From Embleya hyalina (lineage in GTDB: Bacteria; Actinomycetota; Actinomycetes; Streptomycetales; Streptomycetaceae), in assembly GCF_003967355.1 (NCBI RefSeq), contig NZ_BIFH01000016.1, positions 286,256 through 350,255 of the forward strand: 64,000 bases of DNA, given 5' to 3'. The translations under genes and the position numbers were made by a program. The notes below the pieces were generated by a model. It did not search any database. It worked only from the letters and a program-made list of their open reading frames with translations, and was not told the origin of the DNA. This document shows positions 1 to 8,169 of this stretch, piece by piece (the stretch's first letter is position 1; each line of letters opens with the position of its first letter).

Positions 1-2
1 AC

Positions 3-221
3 GCGTGGCTCGCGGTCGGCGACCGCCGGACCGGCGCACACGGCCTCGTACGCCCCACCGACCTGCCGCCCACCCCGCCGCGCCCGGCCCACGCCGCCCC
101 GGGTCCCACCGCGGCCGCGGCCGAACCGTCGGGCCCGCGCGTGGAACACGGGCCGGAGGTGGCGCCGGTGGATCCGGGAACACCGCGGGCCGAGGGCACC
201 CCTATGCTGACCACGCCATGA
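3..221 (+). CDS. C-terminal end of an unidentified protein (5' end outside window)
   Basis: Frame 3 is open from the window edge to a TGA at 219-221 and has about 90% G or C at third positions over 72 codons, which marks it as the real coding frame here. The visible piece begins AWLAVGDRRTGAHGLVRP and turns into a Pro/Ala-rich tail. That is too little to assign a family. The next gene follows after 43 bases on the same strand. I do not recognise the product; only the existence of a partial gene is supported. Confidence 0.55.
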   Translation, partial: AWLAVGDRRTGAHGLVRPTDLPPTPPRPAHAAPGPTAAAAEPSGPRVEHGPEVAPVDPGTPRAEGTPMLTTP

Positions 222-264
222 CCCGGGCGTCCGGCCCGGCGGCGTACATACGCGAGGGGTTCGC

Positions 265-1173
265 ATGAGGGTCGGCGTCATCGGGTTGGGCGACATCGCG
301 GAAAAGGCCTACCTGCCGGTCCTCTCGACGCTGCCGGACCTCGACCTGCGGCTGCACACCCGTACGCCCGAGACGCTGCGCCGGATCGCCGCCGCGTACC
401 GCGTGCCCGCCGAGCACTGCCACGCCGATCTCGACGGGTTGCTCGCCGACGGGCTGGACGCGGCCTTCGTCCACGCCGCCACCTCCGCGCACCCGGCGCT
501 GGTGACCCGGTTGCTGGAGGCGGGCGTGCCCACGTTCGTGGACAAGCCGCTGGCGTACACCCTGGCCGACAGTGCGCGCCTGCTGGAGCTGTCCCGCGAG
601 CGCGGCGTCGGCCTGATGGTCGGCTTCAACCGTCGCCATGTACCGGCCTACGCGGCGAGCCGGGAGTTGCCGCGCGATCTGATCGTGGTGCGGCGCAACC
701 GGGTCGACACCGCGCGCGAGGTGCGGACCGTCGTCTTCGACGACCTGATCCACGTGGTCGACACGCTGCGCTTCCTCGCGCCGGGCACGATCGAGCGGGT
801 CGACGTGCGGGCGCGCGTCGTGGACGGGCTGGCGCAACACTTCGTCCTGCACCTGTCCGGCGCGGGGTTCAGCGCGATCGGCACGCTCAACCTCCGCAGC
901 GGGTCGAACGAGGAGATCCTGGAGGTCTCCGGCCGGGACACGATGCGCGAGGTGTACAACCTGGCCGACGTGGTCGACCACGACCGCGGCCTGCCGACGG
1001 CGCGGCGGCGCGGCGACTGGACGCCGATCGCCCGGCAACGCGGGATCGAGCAACTCGTGCTGTCCTTCACGGAGGCGGTCCGCACCGGCGTGTTCCCCGA
1101 CCTCGACGACGTGCTGCGCACCCACGAGATGTGCGAACTGGTGGTCACCGAGGTGGAGAAGCACACCGGCTGA
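265..1173 (+). CDS. Gfo/Idh/MocA-family NAD(P)-dependent oxidoreductase
   Basis: The 302-residue protein opens with a Rossmann dinucleotide-binding segment (VGVIGLGDIAEKAYLPVL, residues 3-20). It has the family DKP motif near residues 93-95 (Lys94 in the place of the catalytic EKP lysine) and a D-x-x-x-H-x-x-D-like segment, DDLIHVVDTL, around residues 159-168. Length and order match cytosolic Gfo/Idh/MocA enzymes, which oxidise or reduce sugar or cyclitol hydroxyls with NAD(P). The substrate cannot be read from the sequence. The start codon follows GAGGGGTTCGC, a good ribosome site. No partner genes in a sugar pathway are adjacent. Confidence 0.88.
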   Translation: MRVGVIGLGDIAEKAYLPVLSTLPDLDLRLHTRTPETLRRIAAAYRVPAEHCHADLDGLLADGLDAAFVHAATSAHPALVTRLLEAGVPTFVDKPLAYTLADSARLLELSRERGVGLMVGFNRRHVPAYAASRELPRDLIVVRRNRVDTAREVRTVVFDDLIHVVDTLRFLAPGTIERVDVRARVVDGLAQHFVLHLSGAGFSAIGTLNLRSGSNEEILEVSGRDTMREVYNLADVVDHDRGLPTARRRGDWTPIARQRGIEQLVLSFTEAVRTGVFPDLDDVLRTHEMCELVVTEVEKHTG

Positions 1174-1265
1174 GCCGAGGGCGGACGAACCGACGCGGCC
1201 GCGGGCGGAGTCGGCGCCCGGAGCGGGCGAAGTCGCGCCGAAGCCCCAGTCGGCGCCGCCCTCGC

Positions 1266-1703
1266 CTATCGCCCCACCGCGCCGTGATCGGCCCGGGCAC
1301 CCGCCGCCCGCAGCACGGCCGCCGTGTCCGCGTGGGAGCCGGCCTCGGCCCAGTGCAGCGGGGTGTGCCCGGTGCCGTGGTCCTCGCGCAGGTGGGGATC
1401 CGCGCCGTGGGCGAGCAGTTCGCGGACGGTCTCGGTGTGTCCCCAGCAGGCCGCCGCGCACAGCGGGGTGCCCTCGGTGCCGTGTCCGCTCTCGGTGTCG
1501 GGCGCGGCGCCGGCCCGGAGCAGGAGCGTCACCACGTCGGTGGCGCCGTGCACCGAGGCGGCGTACAGGGGGGTGGTGCCGTGCCGGTCGGCCCGGTTCG
1601 GATCGGCACCCGCCCGCAGCGCGGCGGTCGCCGCGGCGAACCGGCCCAGTCCGGCGGCGTCCACCAGCAGTGTCGACAGTCGTTTGCGCTCACGATTGTT
1701 CAC
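1266..1703 (-). CDS. Ankyrin-repeat protein
   Basis: A GTG start at 1703 gives 145 residues made almost wholly of ankyrin repeats: GTTPLYAASVHGATDVVTLL, GTPLCAAACWGHTETVRELL and HTPLHWAEAGSHADTAAVLR, each with the TPLH-type turn and the inner-helix VxxLL pattern, plus a degenerate N-terminal repeat starting LVDAAGLGRF. There is no signal peptide or enzymatic domain, so a cytosolic protein-binding role is inferred. It shares the leftward strand with the hemerythrin-like gene 74 bases upstream. No strong ribosome site is visible before the GTG, so the start could lie slightly elsewhere. Confidence 0.8.
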   Translation of the reverse strand: MNNRERKRLSTLLVDAAGLGRFAAATAALRAGADPNRADRHGTTPLYAASVHGATDVVTLLLRAGAAPDTESGHGTEGTPLCAAACWGHTETVRELLAHGADPHLREDHGTGHTPLHWAEAGSHADTAAVLRAAGARADHGAVGR

Positions 1704-1777
1704 GCCGGCGAGGGTAGCGGGGCGAGCACGACCGACGGCGACGATTTCCGGGTCGCCGGCGCGGGTCGAGGTCGGTC

Positions 1778-2209
1778 TCAGACGCGGTGTCGGGCTGCGG
1801 CCCGGGTGCTTTCCTCCACCCAGGCGATCTCGTAGTCGCGGTCGAGGCGGTTCTGCTCGTCCTCGGAGAGGTGGTCCAGGGCCGGGCGCAGGTCGCGTTG
1901 TTCGTGCAGCAGGAGGCCGTCCATCGCGGATGCCGCGTCCTGTGCCTCGTCGTGGAAACCCTGGCCCTCCGGGCCGAGTCGCGCGGCCGAGTCCAGGAAC
2001 GCCTCGATCCGGCGGCCCTGCGCGATCGCGGCGTCGACGTGGCCGGCCCGGTGCTCGTCGGCGTCGCGGACCGCCGGGTACAACACCCGCTCCTTGGTCG
2101 CGAGGGTCGCCCGGATCGCGGCGTCGGCCTCGGCGAAGAGCGCGACGGTGCTCTGCGGGGTGGCCCGCCACCGGCGGATCAGCTCACGGAGGTTGCGGTT
2201 GTCCAGCAC
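1778..2209 (-). CDS. Hemerythrin-like four-helix protein (HHE type, degenerate)
   Basis: A GTG start preceded by GAGGAGACAACC gives 143 residues, all helical. Two segments resemble the metal-binding helices of bacterial hemerythrins: KERVLYPAVRDADEHRAGH (residues about 40-58) and LLLHEQRDLRPALDHL (about 98-113). The usual first-helix His is not obvious, so metal binding is uncertain. Hemerythrin-like HHE proteins bind O2 or act in redox and iron sensing. The ankyrin gene lies downstream on the same strand. A plain helical protein of unknown function is the alternative. Confidence 0.6.
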   Translation of the reverse strand: MLDNRNLRELIRRWRATPQSTVALFAEADAAIRATLATKERVLYPAVRDADEHRAGHVDAAIAQGRRIEAFLDSAARLGPEGQGFHDEAQDAASAMDGLLLHEQRDLRPALDHLSEDEQNRLDRDYEIAWVEESTRAAARHRV

Positions 2210-2397
2210 GGTTGTCTCCTCGCACGTCGACTCGGCCGCGCGCGTCCGCCCCGGGCGGACGGGGCGGACCGGCGGGCATCACATCCGGGACCAGTGCCCT
2301 TTTCGGTCGGGATCATCCCTGGATCCGCGGGGTGCGGGGCCTCCCGCGCGCGGTTCGCGGGCGTCGGGGGCGTTTCCGACCGGCCCGGCGAGCCGGC

Positions 2398-3297
2398 ATG
2401 GTGTGGCGGGTGACTCAGCCAACGTGTACGCGCCGCGCCGCCCGGTCCCTCGTCGTCACCGTCGCGGTGGCCGCCGTGCTGGGGGTGGCGGGGTGTTCGT
2501 CGGATGATCCGGTGAAGTTCAAGGACGGCGACCACACCAAGCCGGCGGACGAGGCATCGGGCCGGGACGTCGCCGAGGCCCGCCTGGTCCCGGAACGCGC
2601 GCTGGACGAGCGGCAGTTGGCCGCCTCGGCGGAGACCATCCGCAAGCGGGCGAGCGCGGGGCGGCTGCCGGTGAAGTCGGTGACGGTGCGGGACGGCGCG
2701 CTGGTGGTGCGGATCGGGGTGACCACGTCGGGGGACGACTCCCGGGGGCGGCTCGCGGCGATCGCGCGCACCGGACAGTTGAGCGTGCGCGCCGTGACGA
2801 CGGCGACGCCGTACCCGTCCGCGACCGGGGGCCCGGGCGACACGGCGGCTCCCTCGGGCGGGCCGGAGTGCGGCGATCCGGCGGTGTCGCGGGTGGACGA
2901 TCCCGCCGCGCCGATCGTGGCCTGCGACGACAAGCAGATGGCGAAGTACACGCTGGCGCCCGCGGTGATCACCGGGGTCGATGTGGCGAAGGCGGAGGCC
3001 AAGGCGCCCCAGGGCACCGGTGGTTGGGAGATACAGCTCGACTGGACGCAGAAGGGCCAGGCCGCCTTCACCACGCTCACCGCCGATGCGGCCCGGCGCG
3101 ACCCGCCCGCCAACCAGGTCGCGATCGTGTGGGACGGCCGGGTGCTGGTGGCGCCGATGGTGCGATCCGCGATCCCCGGGGCCGCGGTGATCTCCGGCAC
3201 CTACACCGAGGCGGATGCCCGGCAACTGGCCGGGACCATCGGCTCGGGCATGCTGCCGGCGGCGTTCAGGGTCGAGTCGTTCGAGCCGGGGCGCTGA
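2398..3297 (+). CDS. Lipoprotein with SecD P1-head-like domain
   Basis: The 299-residue protein has a basic N-terminus, a hydrophobic stretch and a lipobox ending GVAGCSS near residue 32, so it is probably a membrane-anchored extracytoplasmic lipoprotein. The C-terminal half (VITGVDVAKAEA, WEIQLDWTQKGQAAFTTLT, NQVAIVWDGRVLVAPMVRSA) matches the P1 head subdomain of SecD, which contacts emerging substrate proteins. No SecD membrane domain follows, so this is a free-standing P1-like protein, a type common in streptomycetes with unknown role. The last 32 bases overlap the 3' end of the convergent MarR gene. Two in-frame GTG codons follow the ATG and could also serve as starts. Confidence 0.75.
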   Translation: MVWRVTQPTCTRRAARSLVVTVAVAAVLGVAGCSSDDPVKFKDGDHTKPADEASGRDVAEARLVPERALDERQLAASAETIRKRASAGRLPVKSVTVRDGALVVRIGVTTSGDDSRGRLAAIARTGQLSVRAVTTATPYPSATGGPGDTAAPSGGPECGDPAVSRVDDPAAPIVACDDKQMAKYTLAPAVITGVDVAKAEAKAPQGTGGWEIQLDWTQKGQAAFTTLTADAARRDPPANQVAIVWDGRVLVAPMVRSAIPGAAVISGTYTEADARQLAGTIGSGMLPAAFRVESFEPGR

Positions 3298-3856
3298 GGG
3301 TTCCCGTCCCTTCCGGGAGCGGGTCCGGACGTGGCCGCTCCTGGTGCGCGGCCATGGCGTCGGCGATCCGGTCCCGCATCGGGCGGCGGTCCAGGGCGGT
3401 CAGTGCTTCGTCGATCAACCGGCTGAGGGGGTAGGGGAGTTCGGCCTCCAGGGCACGGGCGGCGGTGGTGGTGGCCGCCCATTCGGCGTCCAGGACGGGC
3501 AGCAGGCGTTCGGCCTCGGGGGTGGTGGTGACGATGCGTCGGCGGGCGTCGGCCCCGGGGGAGAGGGTGACCAGGCCCGCCTTGACCATGTGCGCCACGG
3601 TCTGGCTCGCGGCCGAGTGGGTGACGCCGATCGCGGCGGCCAGGTCGCGGATCGAGGCGGGCCCGTGCGCCGCCAGGACCCGGACCACGGGCGTGTACCG
3701 CGGGCGGAATCCGGCCGGCCCGAGGTCGGCGTAGGCCGCGGCGACACCCGCGTCGAGGAGGTCGAGCAGGTGCCGCAGCCTGGTCCCGAGCAGTTCCGGG
3801 CCGGGGGTCGTTCCGACGGGCGGCGTCGGGGGTGGCGGGCTCATGGGCGGGGTCAT
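3266..3856 (-). CDS. MarR-family transcriptional regulator
   Basis: The 196-residue protein has a Pro-rich N-terminus, then a winged helix: ASIRDLAAAIGVTHSAASQT as the HTH and a wing with DARRRIVTTTPEAERLL, the MarR signature. A dimerising C-terminal helix region follows. It is divergent from the proline iminopeptidase gene. A perfect 12-base palindrome lies in the 72-base gap just upstream of its start, suggesting it represses both genes until a ligand binds. Its 3' end overlaps the convergent lipoprotein gene by 32 bases. An alternative start is Met5. Confidence 0.85.
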   Translation of the reverse strand: MTPPMSPPPPTPPVGTTPGPELLGTRLRHLLDLLDAGVAAAYADLGPAGFRPRYTPVVRVLAAHGPASIRDLAAAIGVTHSAASQTVAHMVKAGLVTLSPGADARRRIVTTTPEAERLLPVLDAEWAATTTAARALEAELPYPLSRLIDEALTALDRRPMRDRIADAMAAHQERPRPDPLPEGTGTLSAPARTTRP

Positions 3857-3868
3857 GGCGGTAAATAT

Positions 3869-3880
3869 AACAGCGCTGTT
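3869..3880. promoter_or_regulatory. Palindromic operator, probably for the divergent MarR
   Basis: AACAGCGCTGTT is a perfect 12-base palindrome set in an unusually AT-rich stretch (3861-3887) of an otherwise GC-rich region. It lies 13 bases before the MarR start and 49 before the iminopeptidase start. MarR proteins bind such short palindromes over promoters. A -10-like TATATT-type element overlaps it on the minus strand. Confidence 0.6.
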
Positions 3881-3928
3881 GTATTAGAGTCGGCCCCTGC
3901 CCACTCGCCCTTCGACCGAGGGAACACC

Positions 3929-4885
3929 GTGACCGTTCCATATCCGCCGATCGAGCCCTACGAGCACGGAATGCTCGACGTCGGGGACGGCAACCGCGTC
4001 TACTGGGAGAGCTGCGGGAATCCCGCCGGGAAGCCCGCGCTCGTTGTGCACGGCGGTCCGGGGTCCGGGTGTTCGACGGGAGTGCGGCAACTGTTCGACC
4101 CGAGTCGCTACCGCGTCGTGCTCTTCGACCAGCGCGGGTGCGGGCGCAGTACGCCGCACGCGAGCGATCCGGACACCGACATGCGGCACAACACCACCGA
4201 GCACCTGCTCGCCGACATCGAGCGGCTGCGCGAACACCTGGGCCTGGAACGCTGGTTGCTGTACGGCGGCTCGTGGGGGTCGACGCTGATCCTGGCCTAC
4301 GCGCAGCGCCATCCCGGGCGGGTGTCCGAGATCGTCATCCCGGCCGTCACCAGCACCCGTCGGGTCGAGATCGACTGGCTGTATCGCGGGGTCGGCCGTT
4401 TCCTGCCCGCCGAGTGGGAGCGTTTTCGGGACGTGCTGCCCGAGGGCGAGCGCGACGACCCGGTCGCGGGCTACGCCCGTCTTCTGGAGCACCCGGATCC
4501 GGCGGTGCGCGAGCACGCGGTGCGGGAGTGGTGCGCGTGGGAGGACGCGGTGGTCGGGGGCGAACCGAACGGCCGGCCCGGCGCGTACGGCGGCCGTCCT
4601 CCGGCGTCCCGCACCGCGCTGGTGCGGATCGCCGCGCACTACTTCTCGCACGGCGCGTGGTTGTCCGAGGGTGTCCTGATCCGCGATGCCGGCCGACTCG
4701 CCGGCATCCCGGGCGTACTGATCCACGGCCGCCTCGACCTGAGCAGCCCGCTGGAAACCGCCTGGCGCCTGGCCCGGGCCTGGCCGGACGCCACGCTGGA
4801 GGTCGTCGACGACGCCGGACACCTGGGCAGCGACACGATGCGCGCCACGATCCTGTCCGCCCTCGACCGCTTCGCCGCCACCTGA
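3929..4885 (+). CDS. pip: Proline iminopeptidase (peptidase S33)
   Basis: A GTG start after GAGGGAACACC gives 318 residues. The protein is an alpha/beta hydrolase with the iminopeptidase oxyanion-loop motif HGGPGSG (residues 41-47), the nucleophile elbow GGSWGS with Ser115, an acid in HGRLDLSSP and the catalytic His in DDAGHLGSD. These enzymes release N-terminal proline from peptides in the cytosol. YPPIEPYEHGMLDVGDGNRV is the typical N-terminus of this group. It is transcribed away from a MarR gene with a shared operator-like palindrome, so ligand-dependent repression is likely. Confidence 0.92.
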   Translation: MTVPYPPIEPYEHGMLDVGDGNRVYWESCGNPAGKPALVVHGGPGSGCSTGVRQLFDPSRYRVVLFDQRGCGRSTPHASDPDTDMRHNTTEHLLADIERLREHLGLERWLLYGGSWGSTLILAYAQRHPGRVSEIVIPAVTSTRRVEIDWLYRGVGRFLPAEWERFRDVLPEGERDDPVAGYARLLEHPDPAVREHAVREWCAWEDAVVGGEPNGRPGAYGGRPPASRTALVRIAAHYFSHGAWLSEGVLIRDAGRLAGIPGVLIHGRLDLSSPLETAWRLARAWPDATLEVVDDAGHLGSDTMRATILSALDRFAAT

Positions 4886-4955
4886 GCCGCCCGAGCCGAC
4901 CACCCGTCGACCCGGCCGGCATCCTGGTGCCGACATCGACGGGCGGAGGGCTGAC

Positions 4956-5447
4956 ATGGGTGGTCGTGCGGTGTTGTTCGCGGTGGACGCCGAGGCGTCG
5001 GAGCGACTCCTGGCGGCGGACGACGACGCGGCCGTCATGGCGGTCGTCGACGAGGTCGAGGAGCGCTGGGACCGGTCCCGGCTCACCGAGTTGGACAAGG
5101 CGTGGGACGCCCTCCACCGCTGCCTGACCGACGGCACGTTGACCTACGAAGGCGGCGAATACCCGCTGTCGCACACGCTCCTGGGCGGGTACCTGCTGCA
5201 CGAGGGCGACGACCACGAGGTCGCCTACGTGTCCCCGGACGAGGTGCGGGACGTGGCCGCGGCGCTGGCTCCGTTGGATGGGCCGTGGTTGCGCGGGCGG
5301 TTCGCCGAACTGGAGTTCGTCGACTACGAGGGGACCGCCGACGAGGCGGACATCGCGTACACCGAGCGGTTCCTGCCGGACCTGAAGGAGTTCTATCGCC
5401 GGGCCGCCGAGGCCGGGAGCGCGGTGATCTTCACGGTGGACCTCTGA
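4956..5447 (+). CDS. YfbM-like protein of DUF1877 family
   Basis: The 163-residue protein (MGGRAVLFAVDAEASERLL at the start, LDKAWDALHRCLT in the middle, FLPDLKEFYRRAAEAGSAVI near the end) matches the DUF1877/YfbM family in length and order. These are small cytosolic proteins of unknown function that often accompany polymorphic-toxin or stress genes. GGAGGG five bases before the ATG fixes the start. No toxin gene is visible next to it. Confidence 0.78.
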   Translation: MGGRAVLFAVDAEASERLLAADDDAAVMAVVDEVEERWDRSRLTELDKAWDALHRCLTDGTLTYEGGEYPLSHTLLGGYLLHEGDDHEVAYVSPDEVRDVAAALAPLDGPWLRGRFAELEFVDYEGTADEADIAYTERFLPDLKEFYRRAAEAGSAVIFTVDL

Positions 5448-5523
5448 ACCGCGGAGCTCCGAACCGTCGACCCGCGGACCGTCGGCCGCGAAAACCGGGT
5501 GGCGGGTCCGGGTCGGGATCGGC

Positions 5524-6024
5524 ATGCTGGATCGAATGTTGATCAGGGAAGCGGGAAGCGACGACTGGGCGGCGATCTGGCCGTTCTTCCATGGGATCGT
5601 CGCGGCCGGCGAGACGTTCACCTATCCGCTCGACCTGGGGATGGACGAGGGTCGCGAGTGGTGGCTGCCGGCCCCGCCGTCCCGCGCGGTGGTCGCGGTG
5701 GACGAGGCCGGAGCGGTGCTCGGCACCGCGAAGATGAATCGCAACCACATGGGCAACGGGTCGCACATCGCCAGTGCCAGTTACATGGTCGACCCCGCAC
5801 ACTCGGGGCGGGGGGTCGGCCGGGCGCTGTGCGAATACACCATCGAGTGGGCCCGGGCGCAGGGCTACCGGGCGATGCAGTTCAACTCGGTCGTGGCGAC
5901 GAACGAGCACGCGGTGCGGCTGTACCGCAGCCTCGGCTTCGAGGTGATCGGCACCCTGCCGGAGGGGTTCGACCACCCGAAACACGGCTACGTCGGGCTG
6001 CACATCATGCACTTGGCGCTGTGA
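5524..6024 (+). CDS. GNAT-family N-acetyltransferase
   Basis: The 166 residues carry the acetyl-CoA signature SGRGVGRALCEYTIEWAR (motif A, R/Q-x-x-G-x-G/A) near residues 98-115, followed by motif B, NEHAVRLYRSLGFEVIG. The N-terminal IREAGSDDWAAIWPFFHGIV is typical of phosphinothricin or amino-acid acetyltransferase-like members, but the substrate is unknown. An in-frame ATG four codons later (5536) gives the more usual N-terminus MLIREAG and is an equal candidate. The 3' end overlaps the convergent esterase gene by 20 bases. Confidence 0.87.
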   Translation: MLDRMLIREAGSDDWAAIWPFFHGIVAAGETFTYPLDLGMDEGREWWLPAPPSRAVVAVDEAGAVLGTAKMNRNHMGNGSHIASASYMVDPAHSGRGVGRALCEYTIEWARAQGYRAMQFNSVVATNEHAVRLYRSLGFEVIGTLPEGFDHPKHGYVGLHIMHLAL

Positions 6025-7003
6025 GTCGGTCGATTCCGAAGGCGCCGCGCAGGTAGGTCAGGTTCAGCCCGTCCTGGTACGCGCCGCCGCCCTCGTGGCC
6101 GTTGAACGTGTACACCTCCATGCGCTTGTCCGCCGCGTAGTGGTGGTAGGCGGCGTACACCGTGGAGGGCGGGCACGTGGTGTCCATCAGCGCCACGCTG
6201 AACCGCGCCGGGGCGGTCGCGCGGGCGCCGTGGTTGACCGCGTCGAAGTAGTCGAGGGTGCGGAACGCCCGGTCGACGCGGTCCCGGTGTACGGCGAGGT
6301 AGCGGGCCAGTTCGCCGTAGGGGCCCGTCGCGGCGATCTCCGCGCCGCGGCGGAAGTGGCACAGGAACGGTACGTCGGCCACCACCGCGGTCAGGTCGGG
6401 CACCAGGCCGGCGACCGTGAGGGCCAGGCCCCCGCCCTGGCTCGCGCCAAGCGCGGCGATCCGGGTCGGGTCGACGGCCGGATGGCTGCGGGCGACGGCG
6501 ATCGCCCGGACCGCGTCGACGGTGACCCGGCGGTAGTAGTACCGATCCGGGTCGGTGACGCCCCGGGTCAAGAAGCCCGGGTGACCGGCGCCGTCGCCCG
6601 AGGGCGCGTCGTCCCCCGTGGCGCCGGCGCGCCAACTGCCGCCCTGGCCGCGCACGTCGATCACGAGATGGGCGAACCCGGCGGCGGCGTACAGCAGTTG
6701 CTCGTGCGGCAGACCCCGACCGCCGCCGTATCCGGGGAACTCCACGACACACGGCAGGGGCCCGTCCCGATGCACGGGCAGCACCAGCCACCCGTGCACC
6801 CGTTGGCCGCCGTGGCCCGCGAAGGAGACGTCGTACACCTCGACCGCGGTCAGCGGACCGGTCTCGGGCGTGAACGTCGGGGCGAGGGGGTGGGCGTCGG
6901 CCTCGTCGAGCGTACGGGCCCAGAAGGCGTCGAAGTCGGCCGGCTCTGACCGTTCCGGGCGAAACTGGTCCAACTCCGGCAGTGACAGGTCGCTCAGGGG
7001 CAT
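6005..7003 (-). CDS. Acetylxylan esterase / cephalosporin-C deacetylase (CE7)
   Basis: The 332-residue protein follows the CE7 plan: N-terminal PADFDAFWARTLDEA, the FPGYGGGRGLP oxyanion region, VIDVRGQGGS, the nucleophile elbow GASQGG (Ser188), an acid in MDTTCPPSTVYAAY and the His in FNGHEGGG. Such enzymes deacetylate small sugar esters such as xylo-oligosaccharides and also cephalosporin C, and act in the cytosol. No signal peptide is present, in agreement. GAGAGGAACCCGCC before the ATG fixes the start. It stands alone and is convergent with the acetyltransferase. Confidence 0.9.
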   Translation of the reverse strand: MPLSDLSLPELDQFRPERSEPADFDAFWARTLDEADAHPLAPTFTPETGPLTAVEVYDVSFAGHGGQRVHGWLVLPVHRDGPLPCVVEFPGYGGGRGLPHEQLLYAAAGFAHLVIDVRGQGGSWRAGATGDDAPSGDGAGHPGFLTRGVTDPDRYYYRRVTVDAVRAIAVARSHPAVDPTRIAALGASQGGGLALTVAGLVPDLTAVVADVPFLCHFRRGAEIAATGPYGELARYLAVHRDRVDRAFRTLDYFDAVNHGARATAPARFSVALMDTTCPPSTVYAAYHHYAADKRMEVYTFNGHEGGGAYQDGLNLTYLRGAFGIDRLTAPSA

Positions 7004-7322
7004 GGCGGGTTCCTCTCCGAGGGGTGGTTCTGATCGGCATTGTCGGGGCCGGCGGATCACGGTGATCACCCGGGGCGGGGCGCCGACCGAACGGGTGCCC
7101 GATCCAAGGGTGTTCCCTGAGGAGTAGGGGGCCGTGGACGTAGGTTCCCGGCAGTACTTTTGTCGCCCTCACTGCGTCGTCGGGAGTAGTACCCCTAGGG
7201 GGGAGTCCTCCCCAAGCAGTAACAGCAGTACCTACACACGACTGATTCACCGGTGCTTCCGGACCTCTAGATTTGTCGAGTAGAAGACGACGACCGGTCG
7301 AAGAAGAGGAACCAGGGGACTC
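7004..7322. promoter_or_regulatory. Divergent intergenic region between esterase and GtrA-like gene
   Basis: This 319-base stretch has no coding frame that fits. It holds a perfect palindrome GGTGATCACC (7061-7070) and a perfect CCCCTAGGGG (7192-7201) flanked by AGTAGTA, GCAGTACT, GCAGTAAC and GCAGTACC, so short AGTA-type motifs recur at 7151-7232. The arrangement suggests a complex promoter for the GtrA-like gene at 7323. A recognised binding protein cannot be named. Confidence 0.4.
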
Positions 7323-8141
7323 ATGAGCGCCGCAGGGAAGTCGGGGACCGTGGCCGCGTTCGTGCGCTTCGTCGTCTGCGGCGGTGGCACCGGACTCGCG
7401 TCGAGCGCCGCGCTCGTGGCCCTCACCGGGCACCTCTCCATAGCCGTCGCCAACGCCCTGGTGACCGTGGTCTTCACGCTCCTGGCGACCGAACTGCACA
7501 GCCGGTTCACCTTCGGCGCGGGTCGGGCGCGGGGCCGACTGCACGTCCAGGCCGCGCTGTCCGCGCTGGTGTGCTACCTGTTCACCACCGGCGCGATGCT
7601 CGCGCTGCACGCGCTGCAGTCGTCGCCCGGCGTGGTCAAGGAGCAGGCGGTCTATCTGACGGCTTCCGGGATCGCCGGGATCGCCCGGTTCCTCTTCCTG
7701 CGCTTCGTTGTTCGAGTCCGGGTTCGGGCGCGGTCGAACGCGGCGGAGGTGGAGGCGGGGATCGGGGCCGGGGTGGAGTCGGCGACGGCGACGCGGGCGC
7801 GGGTCGCGAGCGCGGCGGCGGAGGTCGGTGCGCCTGCCGGTGTCGCCGTGGCCGCGGGCGAGTCCGCGACCGGGCTCGCTGCCGCGCCGGTGGCCGAGCC
7901 CGAGCCCGTGCGCGTGTTCGGGCCCCTGTCGCCGGTGTTCGTGCCCGCCCCCGCGTCCGCGTCCCGCTCCGCGTCGGACGTGGTGTCGGCGCTGCTGTCC
8001 GCTCCCGCCTTCGTGCCCACGGCCTCCGCGCCGGAGTCGGCCGGTCGGGGTTCGCGACGGGTGATCGAGTCGCTTGTGATTCTTCCTGCGTCCGACGGCT
8101 GGGTCGCGCCGACGCGCGTGGCCATGGTCGCGACGGCGTAG
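7323..8141 (+). CDS. GtrA-like membrane protein with long low-complexity tail
   Basis: Residues 1-130 contain four hydrophobic segments in GtrA/PST style (FVRFVVCGGGTGLASSAALV, ALVTVVFTLLATELHSRFTF, ALSALVCYLFTTGAMLALHA, YLTASGIAGIARFLFLRFVV). GtrA-like proteins act in flipping or handling of lipid-linked sugars. The ELHSRFTFG segment is typical of the family. The remaining 140 residues are Ala/Val/Pro/Ser-rich without globular character. Family members are normally about 130-150 residues, so the protein is nearly doubled by this tail. AGGGGA before the ATG supports the start. Confidence 0.72.
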   Translation: MSAAGKSGTVAAFVRFVVCGGGTGLASSAALVALTGHLSIAVANALVTVVFTLLATELHSRFTFGAGRARGRLHVQAALSALVCYLFTTGAMLALHALQSSPGVVKEQAVYLTASGIAGIARFLFLRFVVRVRVRARSNAAEVEAGIGAGVESATATRARVASAAAEVGAPAGVAVAAGESATGLAAAPVAEPEPVRVFGPLSPVFVPAPASASRSASDVVSALLSAPAFVPTASAPESAGRGSRRVIESLVILPASDGWVAPTRVAMVATA

Positions 8142-8169
8142 GCGTCATACCTTCGACAGGAGTCCGTGG

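Noticed and set aside
1..268. Plus-strand reading 5-268 (MARGRRPPDRR...)
   Set aside because: Arg/Pro-rich; frame 3 has far better codon use and ends at 221.
4904..4943. Terminator hairpin after proline iminopeptidase (CCCGTCGA/TCGACGGG)
   Set aside because: Only 8 pairs with a 24-base loop; too weak to annotate.
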